DNA from: Pogonophryne albipinna
Lineage: Eukaryota > Chordata > Actinopteri > Perciformes > Artedidraconidae
DNA: 64,000 nucleotides
Assembly (NCBI GenBank): GCA_028583405.1
Contig: JAPTMU010000049.1
Location: forward strand, 619,407-683,406
Direction of reading: 5' to 3'
The notes beneath the pieces were generated by a model. The model saw only the letters and a program-made list of their open reading frames with translations, was not told where the DNA came from and made no database searches. The stretch's first letter is position 1, and the number at the start of each line of letters is the position of its first letter. Below, in pieces: positions 47,901-55,400 of the stretch. Made by a program: the position numbers and the translations under genes.

Positions 47901-50900
47901 CTTTTTACTTCCTGCTTCTTCACACACATGCTCTCCAGTACAGGTTAGCTCTGAGTGTTAGCGATGCTAATGTAAACAAAGACCATATTACGTCCAAAAC
48001 AGTCGGGCATTGTTTCTGATAGCAACGTTTCTGATAGGGCCGTGGGTCCACATTTCAGATATTACGTCATATCTGACGCAAATCTGGATCAGCTCCGTTG
48101 TTCCCCGTTTTTAGAGATTTGGGTACGGAGGAAAAGAGAGAGGGTTTTATTTTCTGACGCTGCGTGAGTTCCCCGACACACCGGGGACACACCGGGGACA
48201 CACCGGGGACACATGTTGATGTAGAGAAGACATCAACAAGTGCATTTTGCATGATAGGAGACCTTTAAGTTTGTAAAATGACTAATATATGTAGGGGCAA
48301 GGTTATTTATATTTGTAGTTTTGTCTATTATAGAGTATTCTAATTTATTCAATATTTGTTATATTGTATATTCTTCAGATACTCAAATGATATACTGTAT
48401 CTTTTCTACAGTTGATAAGTAAATTTTACATTTTTATCTATTTCTATGTATTTGTATTATATATATAAATCATGTGTAATACTTTCTGCTGCTGTGTCGA
48501 AAACCTTTCCCCACTTGGTATGAACAAAGTACATCTAACCTTAAAAATAACCACTTTGACCACATATTGCCAAGGTAAACATAAAAGAATCACGGCTTTC
48601 CTCCGTCAGCAGAGTCAGTGTTTTATGTGCACTTTTAGCTCCTCAATGTGTTTGAATTAAGCTGTGGACGACACTTTCTCACTTTTGCATGAAGGTGTGC
48701 CAGCTAGCAGTTTTTGCCTGACTCTCTCTCAGAAGCTTTCATTGCCATCTCTACTGTAGCTCTGTGCATAAGACAATACAACCTTTGAATCTTTGAATCC
48801 TGCACAGCCCCCCTCAGCGAGTGTTTCCTCCTCCATCTCCCTCTCCTCTCTTTGTTCTCCCTCTGAGTGATTCCCTGTATCATCATGGTCCCTGGTAGAC
48901 CCCCCACACAAATAACAACACAGACTATAGACTTTTTGCACTACTTTTTATTCTGTATTTTTGTATTCTATTATATATGTTGCATCGTTGGAGCAGCTCA
49001 GGTCAGAAGAATTTCATTGCCATTTCTACACTGTACTGTAGCTTTGTGCATACGACAATAAACCCTTTGCATGAATTGAATTAACACCTCGTTGTTAAAT
49101 ACCAACTATGTGCAATATGTGCAATATATACCTGGCTGCTAAATCTTCACAACTGTTAAAGGATGTGTATTTTGTAAATAGGCACGCAATGACTCTAAAG
49201 AATAATGATCACGCCACCAAACACACATTCAGACTAAAGGAACCAGCTGTTTGGAAAATGAGAGAAGTAGAAAGTTCAGGTATTTGGGTTCAACATGTAA
49301 GAAGTAGAAAGTACAGGTATTTGTGTTCCACATGTGAGAAGTAGAAAGTACAGGTATTTGTGTTCAAAGTGTAAGAAGTAGAAAGTACAGGTATTTGGGT
49401 TCAACATGTAAGAAGTAGAAAGTACAGGTATTTGTGTTCAAAGTGTAAGAAGTAGAAAGTACAGGTATTTGTGTTCAACATGTAAGAAGTAGAAAGTACA
49501 GGTATTTGGGTTCAACATGTAAGAAGTAGAAAGTACAGGTATTTGTGTTCCACATGTGAGAAGTAGAAAGTACAGGTATTTGTGTTCAACATGTAAGAAG
49601 TAGAAAGTACAGGTATTTGGGTTCAACGTGTAAGAAGTAGAAAGTACAGGTATTTGTGTTCAACATGTAAGAAGTAGAAAGTACAGGTATTTGTGTTCAA
49701 CATGTAAGAAGTAGAAAGTACAGGTATTTGAGTTCAACATGTAAGAAGTAGAAAGTACAGGTATTTGTGTTCCACATGTGAGAAGTAGAAAGTACAGGTA
49801 TTTGGGTTCAACGTGTAAGAAGTAGAAAGTACAGGTATTTGAGTTCAACATGTAAGAAGTAGAAAGTACAGGTATTTGTGTTCAACATGTAAGAAGTAGA
49901 AAGTACAGGTATTTGTGTTCAACATGTAAGAAGTAGAAAGTACAGGTATTTGTGTTCAACATGTAAGAAGTAGAAAGTACAGGTATTTGTGTTCAACATG
50001 TAAGAAGTAGAAAGTACAGGTATTTGTGTTCCACATGTGAGAAGTAGAAAGTACAGGTATTTGGGTTCAACGTGTAAGAAGTAGAAAGTACAGGTATTTG
50101 GGTTCAACATGTAAGAAGTAGAAAGTACAGGTATTTGTGTTCAACATGTAAGAAGTAGAAAGTACAGGTATTTGAGTTCAACATGTAAGAAGTAGAAAGT
50201 ACAGGTATTTGAGTTCAACAAGTAAGAAGTAGAAAGTCGTCAGAAAAATAAGTATTGGAGTAAAGTACTGATACCAGAAAAATTTACTTAAAGGAGACCT
50301 ATCATGCTATATTTGAATAATATATTGTAGGGCCATACCTATATAAGGTATATTTATACGTTTTCTTTTTCAAAATACCAAACAGATCATGCATTTTAGC
50401 CATGCCTCATTTTGCTCTATTTTCCTCTCCTCCACCCTGTCTTTGCATGCGCTGCAGCTGACCACGCCCCCCTGCAAAGGAGGGGGCCGAGTTACTAGCA
50501 TCATGTTACCATGCTGTTACCATGCCACGGCAACCTCTCATTCCCCTGATTGGTGGAGAGTTGGCCATATAGGTGAAGCTCCTCGTCACTGATGTCACAC
50601 TATTTTCAAATCTGTATCAGTCTGTGTCAGATCCGTTCCAGCCCCGTTTTTAGAGATTTGGGTATGGAGGAAAAGAGAGAAGGTTGTGTTTTCTGACACT
50701 TGGTGGGTTCCCTGACACACCGGGGACACATATTCATGTATAAAAGACGTACAGAAGTGCATTTTGCATGATAGCTCCCATTTAAGTACAGTAACAAAGT
50801 ATTTGTACTCCACTACTTCCCACCTCTTAACATGAAGCTGTCTGTGGCTCTTTGCTGCTGTAACCATGTAAATGTCCCCTCTGAGGGACTAATAAAAGGT

Positions 50901-53900
50901 ATTCTGATTCTGATTCTGAATGTCTCCTCAGGGATTCACTCTCCCCATCTTTCACTCTGTGTCTCCTTTTCCGCTCACCTTTCAAGAAGTGAATGACTTT
51001 CCCCCACTTCCCTGCATCAAACGGATGCAGCTTCTCGAGGCCCATGAAGGTGATGTTGTAGTCCGGGTGGTACACGATGGGCAGACATGTCAGCGGGATG
51101 CGGGCGTACAGATCTGTGTGGTGAGAGCTGGAAAAGGGAAAGTAAAAAAAATTGAACAAGGGCCACTTATACATGGATTTATTTAAGAGGCCCTATTATG
51201 CTTTTTGGGGATTTTCCCTTTCCTATAATGTGTTTATTGTGCATGTCAATGGTCTACAGCAGTGTTTCTCAAACTTTTTCATACCAAGGACCACTTAACC
51301 AATAAAAAAACACTCGCGTACCACCTAACTCCACAAATATCCAAAAACACATCGTTTTTCTAGAACAGATTACAAATCGCCTGAAAATGGTACAAACATG
51401 TGATGAAGGTGTTGCGCTGGTCTATATCATGCAATCGAAAGTGAAACTTAAGCTCGCTCCATTGCGGAGATATTCCCGCGAGAGTGCGGAAAACTTAAAT
51501 TAACTTATTTATTTAAAATGTGAAATGTTATCAATATACTCACGGACCACTAGGGGGCGCTCGCGGACCACACTTTGAGAAGCACTGCTCTACAGAGACT
51601 AAAATCCGCTCCAGAAACGCCTCCATTGGACTCCTTTGTTTACTTCCTGGACATCGTGACATCACAATGTAAGACTTGCGCTTCTATTGGCTAGCACTCC
51701 AACACATTGTACGTGATTAACTAAGGGGCGGGACATCTCTAAGCGGTTGACTAATCACAACAGAGCCGGCCAGCTAACCAATAAGAGCAGACTGGGCTCT
51801 GGTATCAGACAGAGGGTGAGAAGAGGTGCTGCAGCACGGTATGAGAACAATAAAGAGCTTTTTGAACATTAAAGCACAAAGACATGTAGAGACACTACAT
51901 ACTGATATACACCTGAACATCAGCAGGAGAGGACTCTTTAAAGTAGAGACACTACATACTGATATACACCTGGACATCAGCTGGAGAGGACTCTTTAAAG
52001 TAGAGACACTACATACTGATATACACCTGAACATCAGCTGGAGAGGACTCTTTAAAGTAGAGACACTACATACTGATATACACCTGAACATCAGCTGGAG
52101 AGGACTCTTTAAAGTAGAGACACTACATACTGATATACACCTGAACATCAGCTGGAGAGGACTCTTTAAAGTAGAGACACTACATACTGATATACACCTG
52201 AACATCAGCTGGAGAGGACTCTTTAAAGTAGAGACACTACATACTGATATACACCTGAACATCAGCTGGAGAGGACTCTTTAAAGTAGAGACACTACATA
52301 CTGATATACACCTGAACATCAGCTGGAGAGGACTCTTTAAAGTAGAGACACTACATACTGATATACACCTGAACATCAGCTGGAGAGGACACTTTAAAGT
52401 AGAGACACTACATACTGATATACACCTGAACATCAGCTGGAGAGGACTCTTTAAAGTAGAGACACTACACACTGATATACACCTGAACATCAGCAGGAGA
52501 GGACTCTTTAAAGTAGATACACTACATACTGATATACACCTGAACATCAGCTGGAGAGGACTCTTTAAAGTAGAGACACTACATACTGATATACACCTGA
52601 ACATCAGCTGGAGAGGACTCTTTAAAGTAGAGACACTACATACTGATATACACCTGAACATCAGCTGGAGAGGACTCTTTAAAGTAGAGACACTACATAC
52701 TGATATACACCTGAACATCAGCTGGAGAGGACTCTTTAAAGTAGAGACACTACACACTGATATACACCTGAACATCAGCAGGAGAGGACTCTTTAAAGTA
52801 GAGACACTACATACTGATATACACCTGAACATCAGCAGGAGAGGACTCTTTAAAGTAGAGACACTACATACTGATATACACCTGAACATCAGCAGGAGAG
52901 GACTCTTTAAAGTAGAGACACTACATACCGATATACACCTGAACATCAGCAGGAGAGGACTCTTTAAAGTAGAGACACTACATACCGATATACACCTGAA
53001 CATCAGCAGGAGAGGACTCTTTAAAGTAGAGACACTACATACTGATATACACCTGAACATCAGCAGGAGAGGACTCTTTAAAGTAGAGACACTACATACT
53101 GATATACACCTGAACATCAGCAGGAGAGGACTCTTTAAAGAAGAGACACTACATACTGATATACACCTGAACATCAGCAGGAGAGGACTCTTTAAAGTAG
53201 AGACACTACATACTGATATACACCTGAACATCAGCAGGAGAGGACTCTTTAAAGTCGAGACACTACATACTGATATACACCTGAACATCAGCAGGAGAGG
53301 ACTCTTTAAAGTAGAGACACTACATACTGATATACACCTGAACATCAGCAGGAGAGGACTCTTTAAAGTAGAGACACTACATACTGATACACCTGAACAT
53401 CAGCAGGAGAGGACTCTTTAAAGTAGAGACACTACATACTGATACACCTGAACATCAGCAGGAGAGGACTCTTTAAAGTAGAGACACTACATACTGATAT
53501 ACACCTGAACATCAGCAGGAGAGGACTCTTTAAAGTAGAGACACTACATACTGATATACACCTGAACATCAGCAGGAGAGGACTCTTTAAAGTAGAGACA
53601 CTACATACTGATACACCTGAACATCAGCAGGAGAGGACTCTTTAAAGTAGAGACACTACATACTGATACACCTGAACATCAGCAGGAGAGGACTCTTTAA
53701 AGTAGAGACACTACATACTGATACACCTGAACATCAGCAGGAGAGGACTCTTTAAAGTAGAGACACTACATACTGATACACCTGAACATCAGCATAATAA
53801 AGGGCTCATTTAACCCAGTGACTAAATGAGCTTTCTTGGATGTGTCATGCTGTTAGTTTGTGCTCACCTTCCTTTCCCTTTAGTATCTTCTTTGTGAGAC

Positions 53901-53902
53901 AT
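35697..53902 (-). CDS. hdac11: Histone deacetylase 11, complete gene (ten coding exons)
   Basis: HDAC11 is the only class IV zinc-dependent deacylase, a nuclear and cytosolic enzyme known for removing long-chain acyl groups from lysine. Coding parts on the minus strand are 53902-53868, 51127-50979, 47138-47038, 46070-45954, 44093-44051, 43320-43244, 41685-41623, 39593-39497, 36611-36433 and 35939-35697. They sum to 1104 nt: 367 residues plus a TGA, with all phases consistent. Catalytic residues by joined numbering are H153-H154 (GGGFHHCSSDRGGGF), zinc ligands D192 and H194 (IIDLDAHQ) and D272 (NAGTD), and Y315 (SGGYQKRTARIIADSILNL). Each is exactly 11 above human numbering, so the core has no indel. 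The N terminus MSHKEDTKGKGSSHH and the Ser/Thr-rich C-terminal tail differ from human. All introns are GT-AG; the exon 4 donor is weak (GTCACT). Four introns carry minisatellites. fbln2 follows in tandem, as in human. Confidence 0.97.
36020..36370 (+). repeat. A-rich imperfect repeat in hdac11 intron 10
   Basis: Degenerate copies of AAAAAAGTCAAAATTCTGAG fill most of the roughly 490-bp intron between exons 10 and 11. It is the same family as at 35380-35625. In the transcript the sense strand is U-rich (TTTTTTCTCAGAATT), and the word TTCTCAG is itself acceptor-like. Confidence 0.75.
36433..36611 (-). CDS. hdac11: hdac11 exon 10
   Basis: This 179-nt exon has acceptor ACTCCAG and donor CTCAG|GTACTG. 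It encodes KAIKRKVELDWGTEDSEYL through the zinc-ligand motif VYNAGTDVLDGD and LGGLSISPQ. It starts in phase 1 and ends in phase 0. Confidence 0.97.
36799..37546 (-). mobile_element. hAT-type family C element in hdac11 intron 9 (copy 2, 748 bp)
   Basis: It is flanked by ACAATTGT (36791-36798) and ACAATTGC (37547-37554), a 7/8 match. The ends are CAGAGACGGCAAAAGTAC and the inverted CCCACCTCTG. It lies in the orientation opposite to the 10-kb copy. The 37-bp array is short here (about six units, 37216-37432). Confidence 0.85.
37216..37432 (-). repeat. 37-bp minisatellite in family C, short array (about 6 units)
   Basis: Units contain AGTACAGGTATTTG-G-GTTCAACA, the reverse complement of the 10-kb unit, with variants GGTGTTTG and ACATGTGAG. 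This gives a low-copy state of the same array that reaches about 43 units at 10 kb and about 26 at 49 kb. Confidence 0.93.
37560..39050. other. hdac11 intron 9 sequence, nothing recognised
   Basis: No additional exon or bounded repeat could be supported. Confidence 0.4.
39054..39265 (+). repeat. Dispersed repeat family D fragment with 20-bp mini-repeats
   Basis: About six tandem copies of a 20-bp word such as ACCGTTGCTAGGGAGAACAG occur at 39124-39235, followed by GAGGATCGAGAGACTATATGCAGTCATATCA, split here for clarity into GAGGATCGAGAGACTA and TGCAGTCATATCA. The same flanking text occurs at 40330-40435 and 43560-43700. Confidence 0.75.
39497..39593 (-). CDS. hdac11: hdac11 exon 9
   Basis: This 97-nt exon has acceptor CTCTGTTGTAG and donor CAAAA|GTGAGA. 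It encodes GNGHERDFLDDKRVFIMD and VYNRYIYPEDNFAK plus one base, matching the conserved GNGHERDF core of class IV deacetylases. Confidence 0.97.
40285..41230 (+). repeat. Dispersed repeat family D, copy with expanded 40-bp unit
   Basis: It opens with TTAGTTGAATACTCAATTCTGATTGGTCA-type text and GCAGACCGTTGCTAGGGAGA, continues with ATGATGGCTAAACTGTCCCC and then the 40-bp array, and ends GGGAACACTGTATGG. Other copies at 43556-43990 and 60228-60450 carry the array text only once. Confidence 0.8.
40625..41200 (+). repeat. 40-bp minisatellite in hdac11 intron 8 (about 14 units)
   Basis: The unit is AACAGCAGAAGAAGACAGAC followed by AGGAAGTAAACACTAAAGGG, with variable GAA insertions (up to five extra triplets at 40705-40730). 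It is purine-rich on plus, so pyrimidine-rich in the hdac11 transcript. Each unit on the minus strand contains CTTCTGCTGTTCCCTTTAG, which has the form of a splice acceptor. Confidence 0.95.
41623..41685 (-). CDS. hdac11: hdac11 exon 8
   Basis: This 63-nt exon has acceptor GTTTCTCAG and donor CATCAG|GTGAGC. It encodes FLFERVEGISRATIIDLDAHQ, including zinc ligands D192 and H194. It is phase 0 at both ends, so skipping it would stay in frame but destroy the active site. Confidence 0.97.
42129..42804. mobile_element. MITE with CTTTCACACC inverted ends in hdac11 intron 7
   Basis: The left end GGCACTTTCACACCGGAGTACTTT and the right inverse AAAGTACTTGGTGTGAAAGCG are matched over about 25 bp. The interior contains a perfect 23-bp palindrome at 42519-42565. 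There is no transposase. Confidence 0.8.
42519..42565. repeat. Perfect 23-bp inverted repeat with 1-bp loop
   Basis: The arms 42519-42541 and 42543-42565 are exact reverse complements (GGCTTCAGTAGAAGCTGCTG and so on), separated by a single G. Such a structure can extrude as a cruciform or fold as a strong hairpin in the hdac11 pre-mRNA. Confidence 0.97.
43244..43320 (-). CDS. hdac11: hdac11 exon 7
   Basis: This 77-nt exon has acceptor TTTCGCAG and donor ATCAAG|GTAACT. It encodes GGGFHHCSSDRGGGFCAYAD then ITLAIK, with the catalytic histidine pair H153-H154. An eight-G run in the coding strand (GGG GGG GG|C) keeps the frame exactly; it is a likely sequencing or replication slip site. Confidence 0.97.
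43556..43990 (+). repeat. Dispersed repeat family D, copy with a single 40-bp unit
   Basis: It has TTAGTCGAATACTTGATTCT, CAGACCGTTGTTAAGGAGAA, CATGATGGCTTAACGATGTCC and AACAGAAGAAGACAGACAGG..AAACACTAAATGG, ending AACACAGTATGGGCTGTA. The 40-bp segment is present once, against about 14 copies at 40.6-41.2 kb. Confidence 0.8.
44051..44093 (-). CDS. hdac11: hdac11 exon 6 (43-nt small exon)
   Basis: The acceptor is CTACCACAG and the donor GTTG|GTGAGT. It encodes AGKLAIDRGWAVNV plus one base of glycine. Because 43 is not a multiple of three, skipping would shift the frame just before the catalytic histidines. Confidence 0.97.
44240..45883. mobile_element. TTAA-type element with expanded 37-bp array in hdac11 intron 5 (family B, copy 1)
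   Basis: The left end AGGTCCCCTATTATACTG follows TTAA (44236-44239). The right end AATAATAGGTGACCT is followed by CTAA (45884-45887), one change from TTAA. The left portion has AGGTCTCAGATATAT as in the 47.6-kb copy. Most of the length is the 37-bp array. A 15-G run sits at 44424-44438. Confidence 0.88.
44604..45860 (+). repeat. 37-bp minisatellite in family B (about 34 units)
   Basis: The unit GGGGACACATGTTGATGTAG plus AAGAGACATGAAGAAGA is repeated with rare variants (GACGGGACA, ATGCTGATG, one 36-bp and one 34-bp unit). Since 37 is not divisible by three and the minus strand has no stop words in the unit, all three minus frames stay open for over 400 codons. I regard these frames as artefacts. 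Confidence 0.97.
45954..46070 (-). CDS. hdac11: hdac11 exon 5
   Basis: This 117-nt exon has acceptor TTTATCTCAG and donor ATAATG|GTAGCT. It encodes WSMVVANITEIPPLIFLPNF then LVQRRVLRPLRTQTGGTIM; phase 0 at both ends. Confidence 0.97.
47038..47138 (-). CDS. hdac11: hdac11 exon 4
   Basis: This 101-nt exon has acceptor CTGTCTCAG and donor CTGAAG|GTCACT, which is weak at positions +3 to +5. It encodes (E)EQFLTDENMVEAREASEEDL then LVVHTKRYLNKLK. The frame and homology leave no better donor. Confidence 0.96.
47577..48264. mobile_element. TTAA-type element, family B copy 2, in hdac11 intron 3
   Basis: TTAA flanks both sides (47573-47576 and 48265-48268), with inverted ends AGGTCACCTATCGTGC and GCATGATAGGAGACCT. 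Near the right end it contains CCGGGGACACATGTTGATGTAG, the segment expanded at 44.6-45.86 kb, only once, beside a short CACCGGGGACA triplet repeat. Confidence 0.92.
48735..49080 (+). repeat. Two LINE 3' tails in tandem
   Basis: TTTCATTGCCATCTCTACTGTAGCTCTGTGCATAAGACAATA near 48737-48778 and a second version near 49010-49055, ending GACAATAAACC (words abbreviated), are typical of non-LTR retrotransposon 3' ends. No ORF remains. Confidence 0.55.
49258..50237 (-). repeat. 37-bp minisatellite in family C (about 26 units)
   Basis: Units contain GTAAGAAGTAGAAAGTACAG with GTATTTGNGTTCAACA, the reverse complement of the 10-kb unit. A distinctive TTCCACATGTGAG variant recurs at irregular intervals (49325, 49547, 49769, 50028), suggesting block duplication. 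Confidence 0.96.
50292..50781. mobile_element. TTAA-type element, family B copy 3, nested in family C
   Basis: TTAA lies on both sides (50288-50291 and 50782-50785), with ends AGGAGACCTATCATGC and GCATGATAGCTCCCAT. Like the 47.6-kb copy it contains CACCGGGGACACAT near the right end once, without array expansion. Confidence 0.88.
50979..51127 (-). CDS. hdac11: hdac11 exon 3
   Basis: This 149-nt exon has acceptor CCCTTTTCCAG and donor TTGAAAG|GTGAGC. It encodes SHHTDLYARIPLTCLPIVYH then PDYNITFMGLEKLHPFDAGK and WGKVIHFLK, nearly identical to vertebrate HDAC11 N-terminal sequence. Confidence 0.97.
51260..51587. mobile_element. hAT-type MITE (type 1) nested in family A
   Basis: It is the same family as 7404-7721 (CAGTGTTTCTCAAACTTTTT...CACTTTGAGAAGCACTG). 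It is flanked by GTCTACAG (51252-51259) and CTCTACAG (51588-51595), a 7/8 match. Confidence 0.9.
51885..53795 (+). repeat. 57-bp minisatellite, array 3 (about 33 units, some 55 bp)
   Basis: It has the same unit as the other 57-bp arrays. Units from about 51978 to 52740 are mostly the AGCTGGAGA type; those after are the AGCAGGAGA type. From 53390 on, several units lack a TA (CTGATACACC instead of CTGATATACACC) and are 55 bp long, which ends the plus-strand open frame at 53421. The variant blocks imply local amplification of different founder units. Confidence 0.97.
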
Positions 53903-53927
53903 GTCTGTCAGGCATTGCTACTTTCAC
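53868..53927 (-). CDS. hdac11: hdac11 exon 2 (start codon)
   Basis: The acceptor is TTTTTCCCCAAG and the donor GGAAG|GTGAGC. The start ATG is at 53902-53900 and gives MSHKEDTKGKG plus two bases, completed by exon 3 to SSHH. An upstream out-of-frame ATG at 53915 (ATGCCTGACAGAC) lies in the 5' UTR. The coding part is only 35 nt. Confidence 0.88.
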
Positions 53928-54570
53928 CTTGGGGAAAAAGGGAAAAATGAAATATATTTACATGTAACTTCCACAACAGTAGACAGTAACTCTATTTAAA
54001 TGTTTTATAATAAAATACATTTGATAATATTCATAGCATATTCTTTTTGTATGTATTATGAATTATACTTATTTTCTTATTTATTATATTTTATATTTGA
54101 TTTGTTATTCTTTAAAAATGTAGTTTTATTTAGTTTAAATGCATTAAGTAATTAAGTGTTTATTTAGCTATTTACTTTGTACAAAGAACTTAATATAAAG
54201 GGGGGGAATGTCTTAAAGATCTCCAAATACATCCATGGAAAATGAACTAGGACCCAATGCATTATAGACAATACAAAGATAAGTAATACAACTAATTACA
54301 AAACTTTAAAACCTTTGCAACTATTCAACTGCGCAATATCCCCTAGGATTATCACTGTTGTAAAGTCAACATTTCAAGCAATAATATATATGTTTTACTA
54401 ATGCTAATACACCACTGTTTTTTACCTTTAAGCTCTTATGTTTATTTAAAATATGTTTTATTTTATTTCATTTAGTTTTATTTTATTATTTTATTGTATT
54501 TTATAGAAATAAAATAAAATAAGCAACTATCAGTAAAACCCATATCGTATTCCTGGAATACATAAAGCAT

Positions 54571-54582
54571 CGCGCATGCGCA
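54571..54582. promoter_or_regulatory. Perfect NRF1 consensus site
   Basis: CGCGCATGCGCA fits the palindromic nuclear respiratory factor 1 consensus YGCGCATGCGCR at all 12 positions. It lies about 220 bp inside hdac11 intron 1. Confidence 0.7.
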
Positions 54583-54798
54583 GTGACATGTGTACATTTT
54601 CAGAGACGCAACAGCACCATGAACGGCACAAGGAAACGACACACACACACCGCCTCAAAACATGGATGAGCAGGTCTCTAATGATGTGTTCCAGGATATT
54701 TTAATTTGACTAAAATTAAAATAACAACGTTAGCACGGTTACTGCCTGAAACAGACCGGAAGTGTTTCAGAGGACAGATCCCAGCCGCCGTCACTCAC

Positions 54799-54965
54799 CT
54801 GTCAGACTGTGGAGGAAACAGCCTCTGGAAATAAGAAGTTACTGCAGACTGTCAATATATTTCCTTCCCGACATGCTTTGACTCTGTTTATTCCTCCGGA
54901 GCCTGCTGACAGAAAGGACATCGGGTTTTATTGACAGTATTTCTGCAGAGTATCCGTCCTGCTGC
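54799..54965 (-). other. hdac11: hdac11 noncoding exon 1 (5' UTR), right end approximate
   Basis: A strong donor CTGACAG|GTGAGT at 54799 on the minus strand precedes exon 2 by about 870 bp and sits in CpG-richer sequence. The transcription start is not defined; about 54965 is a guess. Confidence 0.55.
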
Positions 54966-55204
54966 TGTCCTGCTGCTACGCTCATTACGTAACATCCAAG
55001 CGCTCACGTAAAAACACACGCACATTTAAAGCAGAAGAAACACGAAGTCCAGACAGAGTTCACATTCAGATGTATTTCACTGTTATTACTAAATAATACT
55101 TCCAGTGTTTCTAATGCTCCAGGTTGGACTTAAGGCTTAATTTTGATGCTGCAAAATATACCCTATAGTTTCAATAACTGCCTGTAGATATAATAACATT
55201 GTGC

Positions 55205-55400
55205 AACATTACATCACATGTCACTTGTCAGACGCTTTTATCCAAAGCGACTTACATACTCCGTGGGCAATCCCCACAGAAGCAATTTGGGGTGAAGTGT
55301 CTCAGGGACACAACGACATGCTGACTGCAGTGGGGTTTGAACCTGTGCACCCCCTGACACGAACAACAAAGCACTAGACCACTACGCCACACGCCTCCTA
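55205..55400 (+). repeat. Dispersed SINE-like repeat, copy 2
   Basis: It has the same block as at 2255-2445 (CTTTTATCCAAAGCGACTTA, CACAACGACATGCTGACTGC, GGGTTTGAACC), ending CACTACGCCACACGCCTCC. The end resembles the acceptor-side half of a tRNA, hence SINE-like. Confidence 0.65.

Larger units (their letters stand above)
49180..50827 (-). mobile_element. hAT-type family C element, copy 3, in hdac11 intron 3
   Basis: The left portion (GGCACGCAATGACTCTAAAG and ATGATCACGCCACCAAACAC) is shared with 37130-37200, followed by the 37-bp array. The right end CACTACTTCCCACCTCT matches the family terminus. A TTAA element (50292-50781) is nested near the right end. No 8-bp duplication could be seen, and the left end is probably truncated. 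Confidence 0.75.
51187..53809 (+). mobile_element. TTAA-type element with 57-bp array in hdac11 intron 2 (family A, copy 3, 2.6 kb)
   Basis: TTAA flanks both ends (51183-51186 and 53810-53813), with inverted ends GAGGCCCTATTATGC and GCATAATAAAGGGCTCAT. The left third is the unique family A sequence (CAGAGCCGGCCAGCTAACCA, CAATAAAGAGCTTTTTGAAC), interrupted by a hAT MITE at 51260-51587. The right part is the minisatellite. This is the best-preserved family A member and defines its ends. Confidence 0.9.
54550..55030 (-). promoter_or_regulatory. hdac11: Candidate hdac11 promoter region
   Basis: The segment is locally richer in CpG than its surroundings. It contains a perfect NRF1-type site at 54571-54582 (CGCGCATGCGCA) and an ATTACGTAAC bZIP-like word near 54985. 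No TATA box is evident, as expected for a CpG-type housekeeping promoter. Confidence 0.5.
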
